Part shown: positions 20,725 through 31,148 of the stretch, piece after piece
Position numbering within the stretch: position 1 is the first letter of the stretch
Layout of the letters: each line of letters starts with the position of its first letter
Assembly: GCA_030340625.1 (NCBI GenBank)
Contig: JAOPHQ010002845.1
Location: 248,001 to 312,000 of the forward strand
Reading direction: 5' to 3'
Length of the DNA: 64,000 nt
From: Merluccius polli
Taxonomy: Eukaryota > Chordata > Actinopteri > Gadiformes > Merlucciidae
The notes under the pieces: model-generated
What the model saw: only the letters and a program-made list of their open reading frames with translations
Told to the model about the DNA's origin: nothing
The model's database searches: none
Program-made: the position numbers and the translations under genes

Positions 20725-21027
20725 AGGCAAGCCTTAGATTGGTTACTGGCGGAGAAAGGAGGAGTATGTGCTCTCATAGGAGACATGTGCTGCACCTTTA
20801 TTCCAAACAATACCTCTCCCGAGGGGTCATTCACTCTTGCCATGAATAAACTTAAAAAGCTAAGACAGGAGGTTAAAGATAATGCAGGACAGGGGAAAGA
20901 TTGGTTTGGATGGCTAGAATCAAGTTTGGGGAAATGGGGAACAGTAATGGCCAAAGTAGGTATAATGCTTTTGATAGTGTTAACGGTAATGGGATTGATT
21001 TTTTGTTGTTGCATTCCAAACAGATGA
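20725..21027 (+). pseudogene. Endogenous retrovirus A env, transmembrane subunit C-terminus
   Basis: The open frame starts at the hAT junction and contains the CX6CC motif of retroviral transmembrane subunits (Cys, ALIGDM, Cys-Cys) preceded by LLAEKGG, which belongs to the region described as immunosuppressive in gammaretrovirus-like envelopes. A linker with DWFGWLESSLGKWG and a hydrophobic membrane anchor (VGIMLLIVLTVMGLIFCCC) follow, with a very short cytoplasmic tail. The upstream part of the subunit, including fusion peptide and first heptad repeat, is separated by the hAT insertion or lost. Confidence 0.82.
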
Positions 21028-21143
21028 TCGTCACAGTGAGGTGTGCAATTGAGACATCACAGATAGAATGAGAATATGTTGGGGACCAAAAATTGCAGTG
21101 ATGATGATGAGATGGAAGGTGAACTAACCAAGGTTTAACCTAA
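21028..21143. other. Sequence between env and the next element
   Basis: A 116-bp stretch that should hold the end of endogenous retrovirus A. No polypurine tract or second LTR was recognised. Confidence 0.4.
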
Positions 21144-23432
21144 GCTGCGTTTCAATACTGGGTTGAGTCGCCCTCGCTCACTCGCCCTCAGCCCTTGGTA
21201 ATACGTCACACGGAGGCCACTTGGAGAGCCGAGGGGAAGTGGGCGGGGGAGGAGGAAAAGGGATAAATGAAACGCACCTGCCCTCGCCCTAGCCTGGCTC
21301 CGCCCGCCTACGTACTTCCGCTCAATTTTCATTTCACTTCAGTACTAGGTCTGGCAGTGCTGTATGTTAGAACGATGTATTTTCCCTCAAATGTGCCTTC
21401 CAATCAGCGAACAGGAGGCGCAGCCTGAGAACAGTGACGTAGAGGTCGTGCGCGAATTTCAGTTATTGAGCGTAAGTACGGAGGCGGGCGGAACCAGGCT
21501 AATGCTAATGCTCACTGCATCTGCCGTTTGTATACTGCGCGCAACGTGGTTTCTGGCGCATGAAATACGTCACGACCAAACGTTAGCGATTGGTTAAGGC
21601 AGATCCAGAGTGGCACTGGGCAGAGCCAATAGGTTTTAAACTTCAACAGCACCCGCCTTCAAGTGAGAAATCGTTTGTCTCTACAGCACTGCTAGACCAT
21701 GAGTATGAATGAAATGAGTACGAAGGTCTAGTTAGGACTAGGCTACCCTCGCCCGGTGACAATCATGGATCGGCCACACGTTGTTGGAGTAGCGCTCTAT
21801 TGCCTATTCCAAATAACGCGCAATATACGGAGACTCATATCTTTGTGACGAAGACGTCTTCTGCGCTTGATAGCAATACGCCAGCACTTGGTCATTTCAG
21901 AATTATTAGTTTTGTTTTATATTTTATTCAGACAATTCATTTATTTATTTATTTATTTTACCTTATTTGTAGAAAGTGTGGTTGTTTAAACACGTTTAAC
22001 CTACTTTCAGTTTAGTTGACATTAGTTTTAGATTGTTATTTCTGATAGTTATTAAGCCTGTTACCACCACCATCCTCGTCCTCATCATTGTCTTTAAATG
22101 CCCTTTATTGTTCAAGATTGTGGTTCAGAATACTACACAAACACAACACTTAAAGTCATGTAGGATAGATACAGGGAACAGTAGTCTATAAGGATTCAAT
22201 TTCAAATAAGAAAAAAGCATGTAGTTGTTTGTGCATTCTTTATGCATTCTTATGTGATGCTCACAGTTTTGTCTTAATCTTTTTTATGAGTGAATTTGTT
22301 TTGCCAATTGTGTTTCTATACAAATGTATACTAATTGCCTTGTATTTCTTTTTTAGGTTTTCCCATTTTTTGGCCGCCTGTGTTCCTGTCAGCCTTCCCT
22401 GCAGACCCATCCTCTGAACAATTGTCCTGTTTGACAATAAAATAATTAGGCTATGTTATGCACACCAAATACATTAAAAATATTATATAGTCTCCCGCAA
22501 ATAAAATTAGCACCACAACAAAGAAGCAAGTCTCTAGAATCAGAAGTGATAAGCTGAGCTGCCAACTCTCACGGATTGAGCGCGAGTCTCACGTCACACA
22601 TTCTCATTCTAATGTTCCCCTCTTTGCCAATTTTATACGGAATCGTCTCGTAGACTATTAAGAAAGTAAAGACGCAGAAATACATTCATATGCAATGACA
22701 CAGTAGGTTACAAACAAACTCACTCCCAGGCAGGGACGGACTGGCCATTGAGCAATGTGGGCAAATGCCACTGCGGCCGCCTGGTGATGCTCGGCCTGGC
22801 GATGCTCGGCCTGGCGATGCCGCCGCAATAAAGCGGAGCGGCTGTATCAATAGGTGGCCACGGCCGCAAATAACTAAATAAATAGGGTAAATAAATAAAT
22901 AAAGCAGCAGCTGCGTCAGTAGGCGGCCGCAAATCAATAAATGAATAAATCAAAATAATTTAAAAAAATAAAGCGGAGCTGCAGGCATAGTTTATTTTTA
23001 TTTTTTAGTAAAGTTATAGTATAATAGCAGTATATGCTTACACTTGTAAATTGTTGGCTCTGTCATTACGCAGCAACAACGGGTAGTCTAATTGCATAAT
23101 GACCCTGGCCGATCCGTGCTGGCTCCTTTAATTCATTTTCTTCTTCTTTGGTGGTAAACAAACAGCAGACAATGGTGTTTGGGGCTCATTATTGCCACCG
23201 CATGGATGTATTTTTCGTGCACCACTGCAGTGCATTGTGGGTGATATACAGCTCTCTGGAGTGACCGTCGATGTTGACTCGATCCCTCAGCCCTCAAGGG
23301 TCGATCTTACCAAGGGCACTTCAGCTTTTTAGAGAAATGGAATAGCCCTTAAGATGGCGCTGGGGATTCCCCCGAGGGCAAGGGCTGAGGGCAAGTGAGC
23401 GAGGGCGATTCAACCGAGTATTGAAACGCAGC
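21144..23432. mobile_element. Unclassified DNA element with TIRs of more than 50 bp
   Basis: The left end starts GCTGCGTTTCAATACTGGGT at 21144 and the right end is its inverted copy ending at 23432 (on the minus strand GCTGCGTTTCAATACTCGGT). Similarity continues for more than 50 bp through CGCCCTCGCTCACT and CCCTCAGCCCTTG. I could not read a convincing target duplication, so the superfamily is left open. The interior has no long ORF, carries a 212-bp MITE (21290-21501), an inverted pair GGTCTGGCAGTGCTGTA/TACAGCACTGCTAGACC (21347-21700), a CAGGGACGGACTGGCCATT hAT-type end at 22733 and TAAA-rich low-complexity DNA at 22865-22970. Confidence 0.72.
21290..21501. mobile_element. MITE nested in the long-TIR element
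   Basis: Left end TAGCCTGGCTCCGCCCGCCT and right end, inverted, TAGCCTGGTTCCGCCCGCCT, with similarity extending about 40 bp on each side. At 212 bp it is non-autonomous. The target duplication is unclear. Confidence 0.7.
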
Positions 23433-23959
23433 TCTAGCCTTGAGGAGGCTCACATGTGATTGTGCTAGTAACCTCTCCATGTGAGCCAGACCTCGAACAC
23501 AGGACTTTGGAGAATTGCAGAACCTGAAGACGGCGTCGAAGGCAGAAGCAGCAATTGATGTCTGTTACGAACCCCAGTACTTAGTTGGCATTCATTTTGG
23601 CTCCCCCTGCTGGGGCAGGTATATTTGTGTTCTTTTGCTTTCACCTTTCTCTCCATGTGCCTACAGGTTAATTGCTTATTGGACGCACCTGGCACAGTGT
23701 CGGAGGTGTCGCTGTTGCGGTAAGCATACTGACTCATTTCCGGTCTACTTCCTGCTCTGTGTACACTGTTTGGTGTTGTAGCTGTCGGTGAACGCTAAAT
23801 ATACATTTGTTTTACTCATTACAGCGGTTATTTACCCGCTTAAACATTTAAACGTAGACTAGTTCCACCTGATCACTCGGAGCTACTTCTTTCTTTTAGC
23901 GACTTTTCGCTATTCTAAAGTCTTCACACGCTAGTTACATTAAGCATTAGCAGTTAGCG

Positions 23960-24807
23960 ATGGCTTCTCCCTCTTCCTCTGCTCCTCTTTCCTGCTCAGT
24001 GTGCCAAATGTTCAGTTATTCCTCCACCTCTTTTAGTGATAATGGTACCTGTATTAAATGTAGTTTATTTACTGCGCTGGAGGTGATTAGTGACTTAGAG
24101 GCACGGTACCGCACCACACCGTCTCCGGTAGTCTGTGCGGGCCGGCCGGCGGTAGCTCTAGTTAGCCGTCCCCCGGTAGACCCCGAGCAGCCGGGAAGCC
24201 ACGGAGAGTGGGTGACTGTCCGGGGGAAGCGTAGCGGCAAACTTGAAGCCCACGGCTCACCACCAGCCCATTCACGTTTCTAATACGTTTTCCCCACTCA
24301 GCGACGCACCCGCTGAGGAACAGACTCTGGTTATTGGCTCTTCTATAGTCAGAAACGTGAAGTTAGCGAAGCCAGCGGCCATAGTTAAATGTATCCCTGG
24401 GGCCAGAGCGGGCGATGTTGAATCCTATTTAAAACTGCTGACTAAAGACAAACGTAAATATCATAAGATTGTTATTCACGTCGGCGGTAATGACACCCGA
24501 TTACGCCAGTCGGAGGTCACTAAAATTAATGTGGAGTCGGTGTGTAGATACGCCAAAACAATGTCGGACACCGTAGTTTTCTCTGGACCCCTGCCCAATG
24601 TGACCAGTGATAACATGTATAGCATGCATGGCGTCCTTCCACCGCTGGCTGTCCAGGTGGTGTCCAGCAAACCATGTGGACTTCATAGATAATTGGCAGC
24701 CTTTTTGGGGAAAACCTGGTTTGATTGGGAGAGACGGCATCCATCCCACGTTGGATGGAGCGGCTCTCTTATCCAGGAATATGATGCAGTTTATTTCTAA
24801 AACCTGA
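23960..24807 (+). pseudogene. LINE ORF1, zinc-finger plus SGNH-like esterase, frameshifted
   Basis: The first part (23960-24283) has a Cys-rich motif (CSVCQMFSYSS...CIKC), like the PHD-type zinc finger of CR1-group ORF1 proteins. The second frame (24243-24692) carries an SGNH-type esterase start, [12 protein letters not shown] (with the Ser of block I), [16 protein letters not shown] (GGND block) and VVFSGPLPN. The last part (24607-24807, other frame) has [26 protein letters not shown], with the DGIHP Asp-His pair of the catalytic triad. All catalytic residues seen in active esterases are thus present, unlike the ORF1 at 8716-10215, but two frameshifts (about 24,260 and 24,640) break it. Confidence 0.75.
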
Positions 24808-25040
24808 CAGTCCAGAGTTGGGACCAGGAAGCAGAGTTGCTGTCTTACACACTTCTCTGCGCTTCCTCTAGTACAGTCACCCACCCACAACCCCATAGAG
24901 ACTGTGTCTGTCCCCCGACCGCCTACATTATTTAAAGAAATAAAAACAAGAGGAGTTAACCATGAAAACCTAATAAAAATTAAAACCAACTCCTCAGTAG
25001 CACAAAATAAAAGAATGAAATGTGGACTGTTAAATATCAG

Positions 25041-26243
25041 GGGCCGTATTCACAAAGCATTTTATCTTACCGCTAGGAGTGCTCCTAACTCGCGCTAAAA
25101 CATTTTACGTAGGAGTTTTTTCTTAAAAGTTATTCACAAAGCCGCTGAGACCTACTCATACTAAGGATACATCACTAAGAGTGACGCGCCGTTGCTATGG
25201 ATTACGTCGATTCTCGTGCACGAGTTTGGAAGCGGTCAGTGCGGTGATTGGTTGTTCAGAGCAGGCGGTCTCTGTGAAAACGAGCCCACTAAATCACCGA
25301 AGAACAAGGAAATAGCCTCGGCTAGACATCCCTATCAAATAGTTATGGACAGTGCAGTTAGCAGAATACACGCATGACGACAAGTTTGTGCAGACCACGA
25401 TAATGACGTTGTAGCCTATATGCACGTTAAAGAGAGAGAGAAAAAGCAAACAATAAAAATACGTAAATTGCATTAATTCAAGGAGGCAATTAAAAGCAGC
25501 AAACTATTATCCAATGAGCATATCTCCACTATTCAACACTTTAAATAACAGCCCATACCGGTTGTGGATATTGACGCATAGGCTACAGTGATCACTGTGA
25601 TCACATCCTCTCTCCACAACATTTCGTGTATTTTTGTGTGCCCTAACATATATAGAGGAAAACAGTAAACAATAATAAATATGGATTCAACAAATAAAAG
25701 GCGACAAAGAGCTAATACGATGTTTTTTACGCATAGGACTAAACGTAATCTGCGTAATCACTTACATGTTATACTTTAACTGCTCCCGGTTGTGGATTGA
25801 GAGGTGTCAAGACGTCTTGCAGGGATAGCAGCTGTCACCCAGCAAGACACCCAACTGGTACATGGTGCCTCACGCCTCAGACCGCATCCCATTACAATAC
25901 GCGGATCACGGGTAGACCCAGGCCACTTTGCAACAGCATCAAGAATGTTAAAAGTTGCATCAAAAACAATCTGCGTGTTGATGTATGTACTTTCTTTCTA
26001 TTGACGAACACGTCCTCATCTTTTGATGGCGCAATTATTTGTATGTGCGTCCCGTCAACAGCACCGACCACACCGGCATACCTGCATGCCATGAAGTTGG
26101 CTTTGATCCTGTGTAGTTGTTGATTGTCCAAAGGAAACCGAACTAAATGATGATATTAATGGTATTATTTCAGCCTTAACCAACTTTGAACTGAGCTCTG
26201 TCAGCTCTTCTAGCCTGTATGTAAATATATGATCATTGTGGAA

Positions 26244-26290
<47 letters not shown>

Positions 26291-26915
26291 TGTATGTATT
26301 TTTTATTCTATTTTTATTATTTTATTATTATTGTGTTGTGTTGGTGTTATGGACCTTTCATGAGATGTGTCCTTAATAAAGTTTGAATTTAATTGAATTG
26401 ATATGTGGTCTACAGAGCGCGTTGATGGTTTGGTTTATGGCTGACTGATGGTTGCGATATTCCTAAATCGTCGGCATTGCAAAGTTGCATTTTCCCTGTT
26501 GCTAAATATCGTGTTGCCAAACATTTTATTTCCTAATCGAGTTATTCCTGTTAGTCGGGGATGTTATTGCATCCCGCACTAATTGCACAACAAGTTTTAT
26601 ACCCTCACGATTTAGCCGATATCTCTTGATCAATTCAGTCTTCCATTGTCTCCAAAACATTTCGTCTCGCAGCCATTTTCCGATTCTTTGTGAATAGGTC
26701 TTAGTGAGTTAGGAGTCCTCTCGAGGACTTTTAGGCTCTCCTAGACTTAGGTGTTACTAACACCTAAGTCTAGGAGACTTAGGTGAATTGCTCTTAGTGA
26801 AAAAAATTAGGAGTCCTAAATGTAAGACTGACACGCCCATTATTTTTAGGAGTTTCTCCTAAATTCGCTAGTTAGGAGCTACTTTTAGCGCTAAGATCCT
26901 TTGTGAATACGGCCC
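25041..26915. mobile_element. Harbinger-type element, tandem copy 1
   Basis: GGGCCGTATTCACAAAGC starts at 25041 after CAG, and the inverted end ...GTGAATACGGCCC finishes at 26915, followed by CAG (26916-26918). CAG is the CWG-type 3-bp target of a fish Harbinger group. The 1,875-bp interior is mostly non-coding and holds a transposase fragment on the minus strand. A (GT)n run of about 40 bp lies at 26248-26288. Confidence 0.88.
25850..26131 (-). pseudogene. Harbinger transposase fragment, copy 1
   Basis: Minus-strand frame: FMACRYAGVVGAVDGTHIQI followed by APSKDEDVFVNRKKVH, the first DDE block of HARBI1-like transposases. Further on, out of frame, come ILDAVAKWPGSTRDPRI (second block) and an ending like the usual GDSGYP region. 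N-terminal helices, the third catalytic block and introns are missing, and frameshifts are present. The element therefore depended on a transposase supplied from elsewhere. Confidence 0.75.
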
Positions 26916-27734
26916 CAGGGGCCGTATTCACAAAGCATTTTATCTTACCGCTAGGAGTGCTCCTAACTCGCGCTAAAACATTTTACGTAGGAGTTTTTTC
27001 TTAAAAGTTATTCACAAAGCCGCTGAGACCTACTCATACTAAGGATACATCACTAAGAGTGACGCGCCGTTGCTATGGATTACGTCGATTCTCGTGCACG
27101 AGTTTGGAAGCGGTCAGTCCGGTGATTGGTTGTTCAGAGCAGGCGGTCTCTGTGAAAACGAGCCCACTAAATCACCGAAGAACAAGGAAGTAGCCTCGGC
27201 TAGACATCCCTATCAAATAGTTATGGACAGTGCAGTTAGCAGAATACACGCATGATGACAAGTTTGTGCAGACCACGATAATGACGTTGTAGCCTATGCA
27301 CGTTAAAGAGAGAGAGATAAACAATAAAAACAATAAAAATACGTAAATTGCATTAATTCAAGGAGGCAATTAAAAGCACCCTGCAAACTATTATTCAATG
27401 AGCATATCTCCACTATTCAACACTTTAAATAACAGCCCATACCGGTTGTGGAGAATGGCGCATACAGTGATCACTGTGATCACATCCTCTCTCCACAAGA
27501 TTTCGTGTATTTTTGTGTGCCCTAACATATATGGAGGAACACAGCAAACAATAATAAATATGGATTCAACAAATAAAAGGCGACAAAGAGCTAATACGAT
27601 GTTTTATACGCATAGGACTAATCGTAATCTGCGTAATCACTTGCATGTTATACTTTAACTGTGCTCCCGGTTGTGGATTGAGAGGTGTCAAGACGTCTTG
27701 CAGGGACAGCCACTGTCACCCAGCAAGACACCCA

Positions 27735-28018
27735 ACTGGTACACGGTGCCTCACGCCTCAGACTGCTCCCCATTAAAATACGCGGATCATGGGTAGACCC
27801 TGCAGGCCACTTCGCAACATCAAGAATGTTAAAAGTTGCATCAAAAGCAATCTGCGTGTTGATGGAATGTAGGCTACTTTCTTTCTATTGACGAACACGT
27901 CCTCATCTTTTGATGGCGCAATTATTTGTATGTGCGTCCCGTCAACAGCACCGACCACACCGGCATACCTGCATGCCATGAAGTTGGCTTTGATCATGTG
28001 TAGTTGTTGATTGTCCAA
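27735..28018 (-). pseudogene. Harbinger transposase fragment, copy 2
   Basis: Same fragment as in copy 1: VVGAVDGTHIQIIAPSKDED and VNRKK on the minus strand, then a shifted AKWPGST block. Small indels differ from copy 1 (for example extra bases near 27,865-27,880), so the two copies have diverged a little since duplication. Confidence 0.75.
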
Positions 28019-28135
28019 AGGAAACCGGATAAACTGTTGGATGATATTAATGGTATTATTTCAGCCTTAACCAACTTTGAACTGAGCTCTGTCAGCTCTT
28101 CTAGCCTGTATGTAAATATAATCATTGTGGAATTG

Positions 28136-28177
28136 TGTGTGTGTGTGTGTGTGTGTATTTACCTATATGTAGGCTAC

Positions 28178-28272
<95 letters not shown>

Positions 28273-28275
28273 ATT
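28136..28275 (+). repeat. (GT)n-(TA)n-(GT)n compound microsatellite
   Basis: A (GT) run at 28136-28157, an uninterrupted (TA) run at about 28173-28237 and a further (GT) run at 28248-28271. It corresponds to the plain (GT)n at 26248-26288 in the other tandem copy, so the (TA) block expanded after the copies separated. Confidence 0.88.
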
Positions 28276-30440
28276 TTTTATTCTATTTTTATTATTTTAT
28301 TATTATTGTGTTGTATTGGTGTGTTATGGACATTTCATGAGATGTGTCCTTAATAAAGTTTGAATTTAATTGAATTGATATGTGGTCTACAGAGCGCGTT
28401 GATGGTTCGGTTTATGGCTGACTGATGGTTGCGATATTCCTAAATCGTCGGCATTGCAAACTTGCATTTTCCCTGTTGCTAAATATCGTAGTGTTGCCAA
28501 ACATTTTATTTCCTAATCGAGTTATTCCTGTTAGTCGGGGATGTTATTGCATCCCGCACTAATTCCACAACAAGTTTTATACCCTCACGATTTAGCCTAT
28601 ATCTCTTGATCAATTCACAGTCTTCCATTGTCTCCAAAACATTTCGTCTCGCAGCCATTTTCCGATTCTTTGTGAATAGGTCTTAGTGAGTTAGGAGTCC
28701 TCTCGAGGACTTTTAAGCTCTCCTAGACTTAGGTGCTACTTTTAGGCCTAAGATCCTTTGTGAATTGCTCTTAGTGAAAAAAATTAGGAGTCCTAAATTT
28801 AAGACTGACACGCCCATTATTTTTAGGAGTTTCTCCTAAATTCGCCAGTTAGGAGCTACTTTTAGCGCTAAGATCCTTTGTGAATACGGCCCCAGGTCTC
28901 TGTCATCCAAAGCTGTTTTAGTGAATGAATTAATATCAGATTATGATATTGATTTGCTTTGTCTTACTGAGACCTGGTTGTCCCATGAGGATTATGTTAG
29001 CCTAAATGAATCCACCCCCCCCAGTCATATTAATACTCACATTCCCCGAGGCACAGGCCGAGGAGGTGGAGTAGCAGCTATATATGATTCGAGGGTTTTA
29101 ATGGACCCTAAACCAAAACTAAATTATAATTCATTTGAAAGCATTGTTCTTAGTCTTTCTCACCCAAACTGGAAAACACTGCAGTGTGCACTGTTATAGT
29201 GTACCGCGCTCCTGGACCGTACTCTGATTTTATATGAATTCTCAGAGTTTCTATCAAGTTTAGTTCTTAAATCAGATAAAGTAATTATTGTAGGTGATTT
29301 TAATGTCCATGTGGATGTTACAAATGACAGCCTTAGTAACGCATTTACCTCATTAATAGACTCAATTGGCTTCTGTCAGAGTGTGAATAAACCAACCCAT
29401 TGTTTTAATCACACTCTTGACCTTGATCTATCATATGGCATGGATATTGAACATTTAATAGTTTTTCCACATAATCCTCTCCTATCTGACCATTATTTAA
29501 TAACTTTTGAATTTCTATTATTAGACTATAAGCCATTAAGCAAAACTTCCTACAGCAGATGTCTATCTGACAGTGCTGTAGCTAAGTTTAAGGAGGAGAT
29601 TCCATCAGTGTTTAATTCAATGCCATATCTGAATATAACAGTCCTATATTAACTTTAGTCACTCCCAAATTGATAATCTTGTTAATAGTGCTGCAGGCTC
29701 TCTACAATCAACATTAGATTATATCGCTCCTAGAAAACAGAAAATAATAAAACATAGGAAACTAGCACCATGGTACAACCAACAAACTTGTCAATTAAAA
29801 CAAGAAACAAGGAAATCAGAAAGGAAATGGCGCGCTTCCAATTTATTAGAAAATCGCTTAATTTGGCAAAATAATCTTAAAAATTATAGAAAGGCCCTCC
29901 GTAATGCCAGAGGAGCCTTTTACTCAGCACTAATAGAAGAAAATAAGAACAACCCTAGGTTCCTCTTCAGCACTGTAGCCAGGCTGACAGAGAGTCACAG
30001 CTCTATTGAGCCATGTATCCCCATCAACTTAAGTAGCAATGACTTCATGAACTTCTTTTATAATAAAATTATTACTATTAGAGAGAAAATTAGTCACCAA
30101 ATGCCCTCAATAGGTATCGCAGGCTCTCCAACATCAGACAATTTGACTACCTTAGATGTGTATTTGGAGTGTTTCTCTGCTGTCAGTCTTCATCAGTTAA
30201 CTTCTATAATTTCTTCATCGAAGTCATCAACCTGTCTGTTAGACCCCATCCCAACTAGGCTGCTTAAAGAAATTGTACCCTTAATTGGCACTTCTTTACT
30301 GGAAATGATTAATCTTTCTTTAGTATCAGGATATGTACCACAGTCCTTTAAAGTAGCTGTAATTAAACCCCTTCTTAAAAAGCCCACTCTTGACCCAGGG
30401 GTTTTAGCCAACTATAGACCGATTTCTAATCTCCCCTTTC

Positions 30441-31132
30441 TGTTACGCCACGTCCCGCTACACGGTCCAACACTCCCCTCTAGTGGCTGCGGGTCGTAAC
30501 TGTCCTCCTTCCCGCAACCCACCTGTTGGCAATCAGTAATCTACGTTTCCTATTTAAGCCGGGGATTGTCAAGCAGCCGGCGCCAGTTCGTTGTTTCCCT
30601 AACCTACTAGTAATTCCCAGCTTGACTACCCGCCTGTTCCAGTACCCTGTTGCCGACCCCTGCCTGCCTGACGACCCGCCTGTTCCAGCCCCTGTTGCCG
30701 ACCCCTGCCTGCCTGACTACCCGCCTGTTCCAGTACCCTGTTGCCGACCCCTGCCTGTCCGACTACCAGCCCGTTGCCGACCCATCGCCTGTCCGACTAC
30801 CAGCCCGTTGCCGACCCATCGCCCGTCCGACTACCAGCCCGTTGCCGACCCATCGCCCGTCCGACTACCAGCCCGTTGCCGACCCATCGCCTGTACGACT
30901 GCCCACCTGCCGCCGAGCCCCCCGCCTGTCCGATTACCCCCCTGTTACCGACCCCCGCCTGTCCGACTACCCGTCCACTGTCTAGCCCGGGTCCACCTGA
31001 TTGCCTGCCCAGTACCAGACCCCCCTACTCGCCTGATTCCCTGAACGATCCTCCAATAAACTCCTTTGGCTTTTACCCTGTCTTCGCCTCTCTGTGTCCA
31101 GCTTTTGGGTCCCAGTTTCTAGTACCGTAACA
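30441..31132 (+). repeat. 5' LTR of the chromovirus
   Basis: TATTTAA at 30551-30557 is a good TATA box; the RNA start is predicted about 25-30 bp downstream, at about 30582. AATAAA at 31046-31051 would be the polyadenylation signal. Between them a 34-bp unit (CCGTTGCCGACCCATCGC...) is repeated about four times (about 30,745-30,895), preceded by looser copies of the same theme. Short overlapping ORFs across the LTR are by-products of this repeat. Confidence 0.93.
30551..30557 (+). promoter_or_regulatory. LTR TATA box
   Basis: TATTTAA precedes by 25 bp the GCCAGTTCGT (30582-30591) that matches the primer-binding site. The same TATTTAA-to-GCCAGTTCG arrangement occurs in the solo LTR at 45896-46573 and, with GTTTAA, in that at 41721-42250. 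The 3' LTR holds the identical sequence at 35541-35547. Confidence 0.75.
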
Positions 31133-31134
31133 GT

Positions 31135-31144
31135 ACGAACTGGC
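31135..31144 (+). promoter_or_regulatory. Self-priming primer-binding site
   Basis: ACGAACTGGC, two bases after the 5' LTR, is the exact reverse complement of GCCAGTTCGT at 30582-30591, the expected first bases of the element's own RNA. This is the arrangement known from Tf1 of fission yeast and proposed for the vertebrate sushi group, where the folded RNA 5' end primes minus-strand cDNA in place of a tRNA. No tRNA-type TGG(T/C)... site is seen at the LTR edge. Confidence 0.75.
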
Positions 31145-31148
31145 CATC

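Larger units (their letters stand above)
26919..28892. mobile_element. Harbinger-type element, tandem copy 2
   Basis: This is a near-identical second copy in the same orientation, 1,974 bp, starting directly after the shared CAG at 26916-26918 and ending before CAG at 28893-28895. Most length difference comes from a (GT)n(TA)n(GT)n microsatellite at 28136-28275 and small indels. After it the LINE frame resumes. Confidence 0.88.

Noticed and set aside
20725..21027. Domesticated small envelope gene
   Set aside because: Although open, the frame begins at a hAT junction, lacks a signal peptide and start, and the rest of env is frameshifted or deleted.
28004..28363. 119-residue hydrophobic protein across 28,004-28,363
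   Set aside because: It is translation of the (GT)n(TA)n microsatellite in Harbinger copy 2.
30526..31130. Several overlapping Pro/Cys-rich open frames in both LTRs of the chromovirus
   Set aside because: The 34-bp tandem repeat is open in all three frames; the frames are identical in both LTRs and have no domain. They are by-products of LTR sequence.
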